The notes: generated from the letters alone by a model not told the origin. 64,000 nucleotides of DNA from Flavobacteriaceae bacterium CRH (GCA_001507425.1 LMAJ01000017.1:121885-185884), one strand, 5' to 3'; positions 17,789-27,487 are shown, counted from the first letter of the stretch. A program made the numbers and translations.

Positions 17789-18703
17789 CTAATGTTTATA
17801 AAACTTAACATGCCCGCCAAAAGCATACGTTGCGGCAAGTGTCGGGCCGTTATATCCCCATTTAAAGAAACCGTTTAGTCTTTCTTTTTCTGTATCTACT
17901 CTTATGTTTAAGCCTGTATATCCTGCTGTAATACTGAAGTTTTTGTAGACATTATAAAGAATAGAAAGATTATAACTCAAAAGTCTTCCGTCGATATCAT
18001 TGATTTTTATGGCGAAATAATTGATGTTTGCATAAAGGCCGACCTTTTTTCCTAAAACAAATTCTCCCCAAATTCCAAGATCCGGAAGTGGGGCGGTAAA
18101 ATCAAAATTATCTCTGTATTCTGCCTCTTGAGTATTTGCTTCAAGCCTTAAACCAACATCTCCTAACAAAACGTGTGCACCTATAAGAGCTCCAATTTCA
18201 TATTTTGGTTTTGATATAATGGCATAACCGTAGGTAACACGAACAATTTCATTGTTCATAAAAGCAGCAACTCTTGCATCTACAGGATAAACATTATCCC
18301 CAAATTCAATTTCTTTTTCTAAGGTTTTGCTTGCGGTTCTTTTTAGATAAAAATATTCAGTACCAAGTCTTGATCTTCTTGAAATTCTCCACTCAAATGC
18401 AGCTGTAAATGAAACGGTGTTTTTGTTAAAACCAAGATCTTTTTCAAAATCAATCAAATTCCCGAAATTACCGTTATTGCTGCCTACTTCAACTTCTGTA
18501 TTATTGGTAGGGAAAAATGCTCCGGCGGTAACTTTAAAACGTCTTCCGTGCCACGATAAATCATCTAGTGTTTGATCTTGATAATTCATCGATTCATCTT
18601 TTACATTAACTAAACTATCTTTTGAAGTGGCGTCTGCAACAATTTGTGCTTTTGTTGCTAACCCTAAAAAGAAAAACACGAGCAAATAGTGTAATTTTTT
18701 CAT
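17789..18703 (-). CDS. Outer-membrane beta-barrel protein, unknown
   Basis: 304 residues from the start MKKLHYLLVFFFLG; the longer open frame adds nine residues without signal-peptide character. Signal peptide at about 1-19 (ends ATKAQ). The mature part has regularly spaced amphipathic strands (FKVTAGAFFPTN, SFTAAFEWRIS, RLGTEYFYLKR, VRVTYGYAII, VGLYANINYFAI, FSITAGYTGLNI) ending in TLAATYAFGGHVKFYKH. This is typical of a small outer-membrane barrel. No close functional family is recognised. Its stop codon lies against the heptamer hairpin array. Confidence 0.65.
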   Translation of the reverse strand: MKKLHYLLVFFFLGLATKAQIVADATSKDSLVNVKDESMNYQDQTLDDLSWHGRRFKVTAGAFFPTNNTEVEVGSNNGNFGNLIDFEKDLGFNKNTVSFTAAFEWRISRRSRLGTEYFYLKRTASKTLEKEIEFGDNVYPVDARVAAFMNNEIVRVTYGYAIISKPKYEIGALIGAHVLLGDVGLRLEANTQEAEYRDNFDFTAPLPDLGIWGEFVLGKKVGLYANINYFAIKINDIDGRLLSYNLSILYNVYKNFSITAGYTGLNIRVDTEKERLNGFFKWGYNGPTLAATYAFGGHVKFYKH

Positions 18704-19228
18704 AAGATTTTTTTGATAAAATATTAGCATTTAAAGTTAACGAAAAAAATCATTTGTTTTACGTTTTTTAATTTTATTATATTAAGACTTAATATGTCTG
18801 ATATTCAGTTTTATAAGTTTTTAAAATCTGCTATATTTAAGAATTAACTTTCAAAAACAACACTTAATAATATTTAATTTGTAGTTAAAATATTATAATT
18901 ATTTATATTAAAGAAAGAAAAAACTTTAAAATAAAGGTTTTAGTTATGAGAATTTTAATGTTTATTTGAGATAAAATACCAGCAAAATTTAAACTTTATT
19001 TGAGTATGTTTTGCTCTTATATTTTAATTAAAAAAAACATGAAACTTTTAAATAAAATATTGTTTTGAAAACGATTGCAGCTTAAAGTATAGAAGGAAAC
19101 ACCGAAGTGGAACGGAATAGCCCGACAATCCCGAAGCATCGGGATAAGAAAAGACCCAATGAACGCAATGTAGATTAGCTTTTTTTAAATGGTGGCATGC
19201 CCAAAGCTAAGCTTAAGGTTCTATGCAA
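18704..19228. other. Long AT-rich spacer with a short GC-richer segment
   Basis: About 525 bp without a gene. Positions 18704-19070 are strongly AT-rich. Positions ~19085-19220 are less so and contain the hairpin ATCCCGA-AGCA-TCGGGAT near 19119-19136. This could be a small RNA or a remnant; I see no open frame or known RNA family in it. Confidence 0.4.
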
Positions 19229-19257
19229 AAAAATAAGCCTCTAATAGAGACTTATGC
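19229..19257 (-). terminator. Terminator of the DUF6526-like gene
   Basis: On the minus strand TAAGTCTCT..AGAGGCTTA pairs with one G-U and is followed by seven T, just beyond the stop codon. Confidence 0.65.
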
Positions 19258-19272
19258 AGTTTGTTTTTTGGA

Positions 19273-19707
19273 TTAAACACGATTATAATCGGCTCTCCAG
19301 TGTACGATTGCTTTTTTAATGGCATCGCCTGTTAAATTGTTTTTAATCGCATCTTCGATAAGTTGGAGTAACTCATTATCGGGTGCGAAACGTAAAGCAA
19401 ATATCTGATCGTCGTTTAATTTGTATTCAAATTCTTCGAGCCTTTTTGTGGTTAATGTAAAATAACGATAACGTAGCTCTAACCGAATGATCCTGTTTTG
19501 TAAAATTAGGGAGTAATGTTGTCGTAACATAAAAGCCAGACAAAATAAGAATATAAAACCAACACTAATAAACGACCATATTAAGGGCTCATTAGTATTG
19601 AATGCAAAATAAATACTTGCTATTAAAAATAGTATTAGAACGGGATAGTAGACAAAATGGTGCCAACGATAAAACCTAATGTGGTTTGAATAAGTTTGAA
19701 CTTTCAT
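19273..19707 (-). CDS. DUF6526-like two-helix membrane protein
   Basis: 144 residues. Residues 1-15 are polar (YSNHIRFYRWHHFVYY), followed by two membrane helices (about 17-36 and 44-62). A soluble C-terminal part carries HYSLILQNRIIRLELRYRYF, KRLEEFEYKLNDDQIFALRFA and a final AIKKAIVHWRADYNRV. The NHxRFxxxHHF start and two-helix layout resemble the DUF6526 family of Bacteroidota; this is from memory of the pattern. Function unknown. Followed by its own terminator. Confidence 0.65.
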   Translation of the reverse strand: MKVQTYSNHIRFYRWHHFVYYPVLILFLIASIYFAFNTNEPLIWSFISVGFIFLFCLAFMLRQHYSLILQNRIIRLELRYRYFTLTTKRLEEFEYKLNDDQIFALRFAPDNELLQLIEDAIKNNLTGDAIKKAIVHWRADYNRV

Positions 19708-19740
19708 GAGTTTTTTGCATTAAATGTAAGGTGTTAAATT

Positions 19741-19775
19741 AACAAAAGCTACTCTAAAACAGAGTAGCTTTTGTT
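19741..19775. terminator. Perfect 15-bp hairpin
   Basis: AACAAAAGCTACTCT (19741-19755) and its complement (19761-19775) around AAAAC. It lies between two minus-strand genes and probably ends transcripts of the upstream glycosylase gene ~190 bp away. Confidence 0.75.
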
Positions 19776-19966
19776 TAAAATAAACTAACAACCAATATTC
19801 TTATAATCGTACCTATAGTGTAATATATAAATAGTGAGTCTTTATAAATTACCAGGATTTCAATTATTTAAATATCTCAAAACCTTTGGTAAAAGTAGAG
19901 TAGTATAGGTTTGTATTTGTTATATTTTAAGGCGATAATATTACAGAATTCAAACCTTGGTTATTT

Positions 19967-20452
19967 TTACATTAAATTTTCAATAATTTTCCATTCTTCC
20001 AATTTTGAATCAAAAGACTGACCGGCATTTGCCGGACTTGATGAAGGCAGCGTAATTAAATTATAGGATTTTTTTAAATGAACGTATTTTTTAAAAAATG
20101 CTGCTGCTTTCTGACCATTAAAAAATATGGTTTTGATGTTAGGATGTACTGCTAAATAGGATTCAAAATCATTGGCGATTTCATTTTTTATTGCGATGTC
20201 AAGACTTCCGATCCGGTCGCAAAATTGCAAAACATCCCAAACGGCAATGTTGTTTTTTTGCAAAAGTGATTTCCTGATTTGGTAATCATCTGAGAAATCT
20301 TGTTTTAAAATGATGAACATAAATTTCCAGAAATTATTTTGTTTATGACCATAATACTGATTTAATTCTAGTGACTTTGTTCCGGGCATTGTGCCTAAAA
20401 TCAAAATGTTAGCGTCGTTGGAAGTTATTGGGGCAAATGAAAAACTTTTCAT
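19967..20452 (-). CDS. DNA-deoxyinosine glycosylase (uracil-DNA glycosylase superfamily)
   Basis: 161 residues from MKSFSFAPI; an upstream ATG would add 15 residues not typical of the family. The first motif ILILGTMPGTKSLE, with YYGHKQNNFWKF, and the late motif LITLPSSSPANAG match the hypoxanthine/deoxyinosine glycosylase group of the UDG superfamily. FFNGQKAAAFF is the middle conserved strand. These enzymes remove deaminated purines (deoxyinosine) and related lesions during base-excision repair. The gene appears monocistronic and regulation is not visible. Confidence 0.8.
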   Translation of the reverse strand: MKSFSFAPITSNDANILILGTMPGTKSLELNQYYGHKQNNFWKFMFIILKQDFSDDYQIRKSLLQKNNIAVWDVLQFCDRIGSLDIAIKNEIANDFESYLAVHPNIKTIFFNGQKAAAFFKKYVHLKKSYNLITLPSSSPANAGQSFDSKLEEWKIIENLM

Positions 20453-20658
20453 GTCGTGACTTAATTTAACGAAATTATTTAATGTTAAAATAATCATTTA
20501 GAGATAATTATAAAACATAATACAAAAATTATATAACATTTTCAGTGTGTGATTAAACGAACTTTGGCTTATAGATTTTCTGAATTCATACTTCTACAAC
20601 GAATTCTGCTTATTCAAAATCTATTGTAAATAAAGTTAGAATTTTAAATCCACGCAAG

Positions 20659-21681
20659 ATGAAAATAGTTGAGATAAATACAGAAAGAATTAATAATATT
20701 TTTGAAGAGTTAGCTTTAAACGTTGGCGGAAAAGTAACTTTCGATTTAGACGAATATACTTTAGATGTCAACAATAATTTTGCCAAAGGATCTATTATTG
20801 GCTCTTCATTTAACGATGACATTTCATATATTCAGTTTGATATGACTTTTGCGGTTGATGTTAGGATGAATATAACGAATTTAAAGGCGTCGCCGGTTTA
20901 TTTTGCGTATTGCTCTAAAGGAAATTTATCTCACAGTTTTGGTATTTTGGGCGAAGAAAGAAAACTGAAAACGTTTCAGACTGCTATTCTTTCCTCAAAA
21001 CAAGATCAGGAACATGTTTTGTTTTTTGAAAAAGATACGAAGACAAAATTTACTTTGATTATTGTTGGAACTCAATCCGGAACTGCCCAAACGAATTCTT
21101 TAAACGAAAAAGTGAAAGAAACTTTCTTTGAAGAAAATACTTCGGAAGATTTCTTTTATATAGGTTCTTACAACTTAAGAATCGCTGAAAAAATTGAACA
21201 ATTGAATGCTGTAACTCAAAACGGAATTGTTCGTAATTTATTGAAAGAAGGTATTTTGAGAATTATCCTGGCAATGGAAATTCAACAGCATACAGACGAT
21301 TTATTAGCAATTTCTAAAGATGCAAATTGTTTGACTTTAAGAGAAATGGAAGAAATAAAAGAACTTTCTGAAGCTATAAAAGCAAACCCTGAAGAAGCTT
21401 TTACCATTAAATCATTGAGCAAAAGATCTGGTTTGTCTCCAAATAAATTGCAGGAAGGTTTTAAAATGATTCATAACCGAACTGTAAACGATTATATAAC
21501 ACATATGCGGGTTTTAAAGGCTGAAATCTTAATTAGAACTTCAGACTTGAATATATCCGAGATTGTATATTGCATTGGTTTTACAAGCAGAAGTTACTTC
21601 TCAAAAATCTTCAAACAAAAATTCAATTGCAGCCCAAAAGAATATAAATTTAATTTGAATCTGTTGGCTATTACAGCTTAG
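20659..21681 (+). CDS. AraC-family transcriptional regulator
   Basis: 340 residues. The C-terminal ~100 residues are an AraC DNA-binding domain: first helix-turn-helix FTIKSLSKRSGLSPNKLQEGF and second ..LNISEIVYCIGFTSRSYFSKIF (shown by key parts), ending KQKFNCSPKEYKFN. Residues 1-140 form a beta-rich domain that may be the ligand-sensing part; the middle is helical. No neighbouring operon shows its target; the next gene downstream is a MarR-type regulator with its own promoter. A terminator follows at 21740. Confidence 0.88.
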   Translation: MKIVEINTERINNIFEELALNVGGKVTFDLDEYTLDVNNNFAKGSIIGSSFNDDISYIQFDMTFAVDVRMNITNLKASPVYFAYCSKGNLSHSFGILGEERKLKTFQTAILSSKQDQEHVLFFEKDTKTKFTLIIVGTQSGTAQTNSLNEKVKETFFEENTSEDFFYIGSYNLRIAEKIEQLNAVTQNGIVRNLLKEGILRIILAMEIQQHTDDLLAISKDANCLTLREMEEIKELSEAIKANPEEAFTIKSLSKRSGLSPNKLQEGFKMIHNRTVNDYITHMRVLKAEILIRTSDLNISEIVYCIGFTSRSYFSKIFKQKFNCSPKEYKFNLNLLAITA

Positions 21682-21739
21682 TGGAGGTTCAAAGTTGCTA
21701 AGGTTCAAAGGTTTTTTTGAGCCCAAAGATTTTTCGTAG

Positions 21740-21766
21740 AGACGCACAGTAGTGCGTCTTTTTTTG
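21740..21766 (+). terminator. Terminator of the AraC-type gene
   Basis: AGACGCAC-AGTA-GTGCGTCT followed by seven T, about 60 bp after the stop codon. Confidence 0.85.
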
Positions 21767-21869
21767 TTTATATTTTAGAGAGAACTGGAAATTCATTCAT
21801 AAAACAATCAATTTCATAAAACTTTGAACCTATGAACCTTTGCTTCTTTATTTCTAAATAAAAAAAGTA

Positions 21870-21896
21870 TATATTTGCATAACCAATTATGTAATT
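21870..21896 (+). promoter_or_regulatory. Promoter and palindromic operator of the MarR-GNAT gene
   Basis: TATATTTG at 21870-21877 is a -7 box. The perfect palindrome AATTATGTAATT (read AATTA-TG-TAATT, near-symmetric) at 21885-21896 lies just downstream, over the expected transcription start and 10 bp before the ATG. An autoregulatory MarR site is the simplest reading. Confidence 0.5.
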
Positions 21897-21905
21897 AATT
21901 ATATT

Positions 21906-22856
21906 ATGAATTTTTTTGACAAAGTAGGTAAGGTTGCTTTAGGAAGCAGATTACGTTTAATGACGGCAAGTATCACAGATGATGCAGCGAAAGTTTATGA
22001 ACTTTATGGTGTTGATTTTATGCCAAAATGGTTTCCGGTTTTTTATGTGCTGACAGAAGAAAGGGAGATAACAATTACAGAAATTGCGAATGAAATTGGA
22101 CATTCTCAACCTTCGGTTAGTAAGATTGTTCAGGAAATGATTACGGCCGGATTGGTTGAGGAAAATGGAAAAACGAACGATAAGCGAAGAAATATTGTTG
22201 CTTTAACAAAACAAGGTTTGCTTTTATCTAAAAAGATAAAGTTACAATGTGTTGATGTAGAAGCTGCTGTTGAAGCTTTAATTGCAGAATCAAACCATAA
22301 TTTGTGGGCGGCTCTTGAAGAATGGGAATTTTTACTCGAACAAAAATCACTGTTTAAAAGAGTTAACGAGCAGAAAAAAACAAGAGAAAGCCAGGATGTT
22401 CAAATTGTAGCTTATGAACCTAAATATCATGTAGCTTTCAGGGCATTAAACGAAGAATGGATTTCGACCTATTTTGAAATGGAGGAAACCGATTATAAAG
22501 CCTTAGATAATCCAAAAGAATATATTCTAGACAAAGGCGGTAAAATTTTCGTGGCTTTATATCAAAATGAGCCTGTTGGCGTTTGTGCCATGATTAAAAT
22601 GAAAGATGGAAACTATGATTTTGAATTGGCAAAAATGGCAGTTTCACCAAAAGCACAAGGCAAAAATATTGGCTGGCTTCTGGGTCAGACAATCATAGAA
22701 AGCGCCAAAGAACAAGGCGCTAAAAAATTATATCTCGAAAGCAACACGATCTTAAAACCTGCCATTAATTTATACCATAAACTAGGTTTTCAGAAAATTT
22801 CAGGTTTAGCAACACCTTATAAGCGCTGTAATATTCAGATGGAGTTACTTTTATAG
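21906..22856 (+). CDS. MarR-type regulator fused to GNAT acetyltransferase
   Basis: 316 residues. Residues 30-150 are a MarR winged helix (EREITITEIANEIGHSQPSVSKIVQEM, given in part, and the wing KTNDKRRNIVALTKQG). Residues 160-316 are a GNAT domain with the acetyl-CoA motif AVSPKAQGKNIGWLLGQ and the late LYLESNTILKPAINLYHKLGF strand. This architecture is a known helix-turn-helix/GNAT family in which the acetyltransferase is fused to its regulator. The substrate is unknown. It has its own TAnnTTTG promoter with a palindrome. Confidence 0.9.
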   Translation: MNFFDKVGKVALGSRLRLMTASITDDAAKVYELYGVDFMPKWFPVFYVLTEEREITITEIANEIGHSQPSVSKIVQEMITAGLVEENGKTNDKRRNIVALTKQGLLLSKKIKLQCVDVEAAVEALIAESNHNLWAALEEWEFLLEQKSLFKRVNEQKKTRESQDVQIVAYEPKYHVAFRALNEEWISTYFEMEETDYKALDNPKEYILDKGGKIFVALYQNEPVGVCAMIKMKDGNYDFELAKMAVSPKAQGKNIGWLLGQTIIESAKEQGAKKLYLESNTILKPAINLYHKLGFQKISGLATPYKRCNIQMELLL

Positions 22857-22859
22857 GTG

Positions 22860-22947
22860 CAAAGGTTCAAAGATGCAGAGGTACAGAGGTTCAAATGCAA
22901 AGATAAGAGATTAAAATCCTTTGTCCCTTTGTCTCTTTGAACCTTTG
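22860..22947. repeat. Inverted repeat CAAAGGTTCAAAGA
   Basis: CAAAGGTTCAAAGA at 22860-22873 and its perfect 14-bp complement at 22934-22947, between convergent genes. Related CAAAGGTTC / GAACCTTTG pieces also flank the AraC terminator near 21690-21715 and 21825-21840. Confidence 0.8.
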
Positions 22948-22963
22948 TAACTATAAAAAAAAA

Positions 22964-24163
22964 CTATCTTCCAAACTTATAATACTCTAAATCCGGATGT
23001 GTTTTACCTTCGATAGAACATAAAATGGAGTTCATGCCTATAACACTAAAAGTAATTCCGTTTCCTCCAAAACCAAGAACATAATGTTCGTTTTTTTCGG
23101 GATTTGGTTTTCCAAAATACGGAAGTCCATCTTTGGTTTCTCCAAAAGTTCCTGCCCAGGAATAATCTAATTTAAAGTTGATTTTCGGAAATTTTCTTTG
23201 GAATTTCTTTAGTAAAAATTGTTCTTTTTTGGGTAAAAGTTTATCACGTCTTTTAGCATCTTTAAACTCTTCATCGCCACCGCCAACTATGATTCTGTTA
23301 TCTGCAGTTGCCCTGAAATATAAATAAGGAGTTGAGGTATCCCAAAAAATAGCTTTTTTAAAAGCACTTGGCAATTCAGGAATATTCTCAGAGGCAATGA
23401 CATACGTGCTTTTTAAATCGACTATTTTTTCGGCAACAGTTTCGGTACTTTCATAACCGCTGCAGCGAATAATATGATCTGCGGTAATGTCAAATTTATC
23501 GTCGGTATGTGCTACAAGTTTATCTTTGTGTTTGTTAACTGAAGCAATATTGGTTCGATCAAAAATCTGCATTCCTTTTTTCTTGCAATACTCCAATAAA
23601 TCCTGCGCTAATTTATACGGATCCATAACGGCAGCCGTTTTAGATTCTATTGCTGCAAGTGCATTTAAACCTAATGTTTCTAAGTCCCATTTTTCAAGCC
23701 AGGTAACATCAAAACCATGTTCTTTACGGCTTTTGAACTCTGTTTTTAGAAAAGGAAGATCTTTTTTAAGCGAACAAAAATAAACGCTTTTTTTAAACTC
23801 AAACTGACAATCGCTCTTTATATCATCGACAATAGCACGCAAGTCAAAAATGGCTTTTTTTCCGTTATTATAGCTGTCAAGAGCACATTTTTCACCCCTT
23901 AATTTTATAAGATCATGAAGCGAAACGTCAATTTCATATTGCAATAAAGCGGTGCTGGCAGCAGTGCTTCCGTTGCCGACATCTCTTCGGTCGACCAGTA
24001 TAATTTTTTTCCCTTCGTTAATGAGTTTATAAGCGATTAACGCTCCGGTTATTCCACCGCCAATAATTAAAATTTCAGTTTCTACATCTGACCCTAATGA
24101 CGGATAACTAATATCCATTGCATGTTTTAGCGGCCAGAAAGTTTCTGTTGAGCGTAGCTTCAT
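22964..24163 (-). CDS. FAD-dependent oxidoreductase (DAO family)
   Basis: 399 residues. The N-terminal Rossmann/FAD motif is EILIIGGGITGALIAYKL, followed by ILVDRRDVGNGSTAAST. The C-terminal part holds ..YLYFRATADNRIIVGGGDEE, DYSWAGTFGETKDGLPYFG and HYVLGFGGNGITFS, as in glycine/D-amino-acid-oxidase-like flavoproteins of the DadA/PuuB type. Its ATG overlaps the stop of the permease-like gene by 4 bp, so the two are translationally coupled at the end of the mla-type operon. The substrate is unknown and its link to lipid transport is not obvious. Confidence 0.85.
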   Translation of the reverse strand: MKLRSTETFWPLKHAMDISYPSLGSDVETEILIIGGGITGALIAYKLINEGKKIILVDRRDVGNGSTAASTALLQYEIDVSLHDLIKLRGEKCALDSYNNGKKAIFDLRAIVDDIKSDCQFEFKKSVYFCSLKKDLPFLKTEFKSRKEHGFDVTWLEKWDLETLGLNALAAIESKTAAVMDPYKLAQDLLEYCKKKGMQIFDRTNIASVNKHKDKLVAHTDDKFDITADHIIRCSGYESTETVAEKIVDLKSTYVIASENIPELPSAFKKAIFWDTSTPYLYFRATADNRIIVGGGDEEFKDAKRRDKLLPKKEQFLLKKFQRKFPKINFKLDYSWAGTFGETKDGLPYFGKPNPEKNEHYVLGFGGNGITFSVIGMNSILCSIEGKTHPDLEYYKFGR

Positions 24164-24645
24164 TTTTTTGTGATTTTTTGGGTACGCAGTTTCGTCCTGT
24201 TTTTGTCTTTACGGTCGTGTTGGTCGTCGGCTTCGGCGATTGAATGCGAGGTTTTTATACTTTCATCTTTTTTAGAAAGTTCACTAAGTCTTTGATAGTA
24301 TTTTTGAACAATAATCATTTCTTGTTCTGTCATACTTTCAATATCAACCAGTGTATTACTCGAGTATTCATTTGAAGCAACTAATTCATTTAACTTTAAT
24401 TGAATGGCAAGTGAATCTTTGTTTTGTGCTTTCTGAATTAAAAAAACCATCAGAAAAGTAATAATCGTTGTTCCCGTATTTATAACCAATTGCCAGGTTT
24501 CGGAATAATTAAAAATAGGGCCGCAAATAGCCCAAACTACAACAATGGCAAAAGCACTTATAAAAGCGGTTGTACTTCCTGCAGCTTTAGAAACGTGCGA
24601 AGCGAAACTATCAAATGTGCCTTTTTTTTTATCTTTCTTTTTCAT
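24160..24645 (-). CDS. Low-affinity iron permease-like membrane protein
   Basis: 161 residues. The start MKKKDKKKGTFDSFASHVSKAAGS leads into two membrane helices (about 24-45 and 52-72, with NTGTTIITFLMVFLIQKAQNKD, in part). That segment matches the low-affinity iron permease family. The C-terminal part is helical and then highly charged (DQHDRKDKNRTKLRTQKITKK). The family name derives from a yeast iron protein; transport of iron by bacterial homologues is not established. It lies 13 bp after the AsmA gene. Confidence 0.75.
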   Translation of the reverse strand: MKKKDKKKGTFDSFASHVSKAAGSTTAFISAFAIVVVWAICGPIFNYSETWQLVINTGTTIITFLMVFLIQKAQNKDSLAIQLKLNELVASNEYSSNTLVDIESMTEQEMIIVQKYYQRLSELSKKDESIKTSHSIAEADDQHDRKDKNRTKLRTQKITKK

Positions 24646-24658
24646 TTCATTTTACTTT

Positions 24659-27472
24659 TCATTTTGCTTTTCGTTTGCTTACTTTTTCTTCTTTAATCAC
24701 TTTATTATTTTTTTCATCATAAACCGCATCATAGATTTGCTGACCGGTTTTACTGAAAATTTTAATTTTCGGATCCTGATGTGTTCCTGTAATGGTAATT
24801 GGAAATCCGAGTAAACCAAAAGGCGGAAGTCCTAATCGCATTCTTAAATCCAGTAATCCGTCAAAACTTGTAGTTCCTTTAATCGTTGGTTTAAAACTGG
24901 CTACACTAAAAGTAAAAGGTTCGATATGAATTAAATTATTATCGATATTAGATTTAATTTCAATGCCTTTCATATCCGGATTATTCAAACCATCCTGACC
25001 TGTTTTAGAACTAATTCCGTCAAAAAGTTTAAGGCCTTTTACTTTTACATCTTTCAGATTCAAAGTTCCTCCACCTTCAAGAGATTCGTAGATTGGTCCC
25101 ATATTTCCGTTTAAATCGCCTTTAATTGTATAATCGATACCAATTATTCCTTCTGCTTTTTCAGCGGCCGTAACCATGTCATGAAACATCGGGATTTCTT
25201 TATAGGCTCTTTGCACGCTAAAATCTTTAGCTGTAAAATGTGCATCAAAATGTGCCGATGTTGGCGATTCATCTTTATAAGTAGCATCTAAACCTAAAAT
25301 ACAATCGATGATATTAAAAGTCGTTTTTTCTAAATAAAAACCTCCTTTTGTAATACCAATTTTTCCGTTAAGCTTATTCAAAACAAGTCCGTTATATTCT
25401 ACTTTGTCGACATTGGTTTTAAGTCCAACGTTTAGATTTCTTGGCACAATGACAACGCCGCTCATTTTTGGATGATCTTCTTTGGCGTATTCAACTTCAA
25501 TGTTCCGATCAGTATTTTCGCCTTTTTCAAGCGCCATAAATTCATCAACATTAATCAGTTTTGATTTCAGGTTGAAATCTCCGCTCAAAGTTCCGTGCGA
25601 TTCTAAAAAGTAATTTATCGTGTTTAAAAGATATCCATTAATGGCAAAATCAGATTTTCCGTAAAAAGCATCAAATTTTTCAAACCACATTTTTTCGTTT
25701 TGAAAACGGAAATTTCCCTGTTTGATAAAAAATGCTTTCGGGAAAAGTTCAGAAGTTGCTTTTATATTTTTTAAAATAAGGGTTCCGCGATTATCCAGTT
25801 TACTATATTGACCCGTTGTGGCATAACTTTGTTTTCCTTTTAACGAAAGATCGGCTTTTGCATAACCGGTAATATCAACTCCTTTTTGAGAAAAAACTTT
25901 GTAAATGCGGCCAACATTCAGCTCGCCTTTTATTTTCGCATTATAAGCCAAATCACTAAAGTCTGAAAGCGTTGCATTTACATACATCGGATTTCCTTCA
26001 AACACAAACGATGCGGGCGCAACCGCAACGATCAAATCCTGAAAAGTTCCGGCTTTGTTAAGTACATTGGCAATAAAAGTAATATCTGTAATTGGGTTTG
26101 GATAAGAGTCTGTTTTTAGCCAGCCATTTCGCAGGGAAATTCCCCCAATAGTTTTAGGAAATAGTTTTTTTGATGTACTAAAAAGTCCTTTTGCCTGAAT
26201 ATTAGTTTTCAGGATCCCTTTTAATTCCATCGTGCTTAAACCAATTGCGGCATCTACTGTGGCAAGGTCGAGAGCGCCTTTTACGCTTGCATCTACAGTC
26301 ATTTCAGTCAGGCCTTTGCTATGTAAATAAGCGGTGAAATAATCTTTTTCGCCAACTTTAAATTTTAAGGTTTTTAAGTTGATAAGTAATTTTTCGACAT
26401 CAAGCGACGGCAAAATCGCATTCAGATTCATCTGGAAATCAGTTAATGGGGCAGGGGCATTTTGATAATTAATCGCGCCTTCATTAATTTTCAGATTAAA
26501 AGTCAAATCCGGTTTTTGGTTTTTAGCGACATTATAATCTCCTTTAAAAGAAAAAAGCAAATCACTTTTACCTGAAATTTCGGTTTCTTCCATCCAGGTT
26601 AAATATTCCGGCGGCATCACAGAAAACAAATCTTTTAAGGTTGAATTTTTTGATGCTGCTTTGATATTAATTTTATAACCATCTCTTAAAATGGTAAATA
26701 AACCGGTAAATTGTAGTGGGAGTTTATTAATTCGCAATTCATTTTTTTGAAGAATAAACGAAAGTGCATGTGTGTTGATTCTTGTAATTAAATCGGCTCG
26801 TAATTCTTTACTTCTTAAATAAGCGGTTTGATTGTGATAAAAATCGATATTATCAATTTTCGCATCGGTATTTAAATCGAAAATATCTTCACTTAGGTTT
26901 CCTTTTCCAACATAGTTAAACCCTTTTGCGTCGATCATAATTTTAGCAGATCGATCGTTATATTTTACGTGGCAATCTTCAAGATCAATACGTTCTAACC
27001 GAATTGCTGTTCCTTCTTCGGGTTCATTTACGGTGTCTTTTTTGCTATCCGAAGCTTTATAAATATTGTAATTGGCCTGCCCTTTTTGGTTGACCATTAC
27101 ATTTATTAATGCTTTTGATACATATAATTTATTAATTTTGACTTCGTTGTCAAAAAGTAATCTTTTTAAGTTTATTCCAAACGCAACCTGCTCAGCTTTA
27201 AGCAAAGTATCATTTCGAAAAGGAGCTGATCCTGTAAGCGACAAATCATCAAGCGAAACCGTTAATGACGGAAAATGCGTAAAAAACGAAAGTCTCGACT
27301 TCGAGAATTCCATTTTAGTATCTAATTTCTCATTTGCAATTTTCTTTACTTCAGAAGCTACTTTTCCGGGAAAAAGTAACGGAATGAGAAAAAGCAATAG
27401 CAAAATAGATGCTATTGCTATTCCCAACACTTTTAGTGTTTTGACGGCAATGTTTTTATATGAAAAACTCAT
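24659..27472 (-). CDS. AsmA-family protein (periplasmic bridge-like)
   Basis: 937 residues with an N-terminal membrane anchor (about 11-32, LGIAIASILLLLFLIPLLF) and the AsmA start KVASEVKKIANEKLDTKMEFS..FFTHFPSLTVSLDDLSL. The long middle is made of repeating beta-strand units, and the C-terminal AsmA_2-like region ends GLPPFGLLGFPITITGTHQDPKIKI. Recent work treats AsmA/TamB-type proteins as bridge-like lipid carriers between inner and outer membranes. It follows mlaD by 15 bp, inside the same operon as the MCE transporter, which supports a lipid-transport role. Confidence 0.88.
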   Translation of the reverse strand: MSFSYKNIAVKTLKVLGIAIASILLLLFLIPLLFPGKVASEVKKIANEKLDTKMEFSKSRLSFFTHFPSLTVSLDDLSLTGSAPFRNDTLLKAEQVAFGINLKRLLFDNEVKINKLYVSKALINVMVNQKGQANYNIYKASDSKKDTVNEPEEGTAIRLERIDLEDCHVKYNDRSAKIMIDAKGFNYVGKGNLSEDIFDLNTDAKIDNIDFYHNQTAYLRSKELRADLITRINTHALSFILQKNELRINKLPLQFTGLFTILRDGYKINIKAASKNSTLKDLFSVMPPEYLTWMEETEISGKSDLLFSFKGDYNVAKNQKPDLTFNLKINEGAINYQNAPAPLTDFQMNLNAILPSLDVEKLLINLKTLKFKVGEKDYFTAYLHSKGLTEMTVDASVKGALDLATVDAAIGLSTMELKGILKTNIQAKGLFSTSKKLFPKTIGGISLRNGWLKTDSYPNPITDITFIANVLNKAGTFQDLIVAVAPASFVFEGNPMYVNATLSDFSDLAYNAKIKGELNVGRIYKVFSQKGVDITGYAKADLSLKGKQSYATTGQYSKLDNRGTLILKNIKATSELFPKAFFIKQGNFRFQNEKMWFEKFDAFYGKSDFAINGYLLNTINYFLESHGTLSGDFNLKSKLINVDEFMALEKGENTDRNIEVEYAKEDHPKMSGVVIVPRNLNVGLKTNVDKVEYNGLVLNKLNGKIGITKGGFYLEKTTFNIIDCILGLDATYKDESPTSAHFDAHFTAKDFSVQRAYKEIPMFHDMVTAAEKAEGIIGIDYTIKGDLNGNMGPIYESLEGGGTLNLKDVKVKGLKLFDGISSKTGQDGLNNPDMKGIEIKSNIDNNLIHIEPFTFSVASFKPTIKGTTSFDGLLDLRMRLGLPPFGLLGFPITITGTHQDPKIKIFSKTGQQIYDAVYDEKNNKVIKEEKVSKRKAK

Positions 27473-27487
27473 AGGCGTATATTTAAA

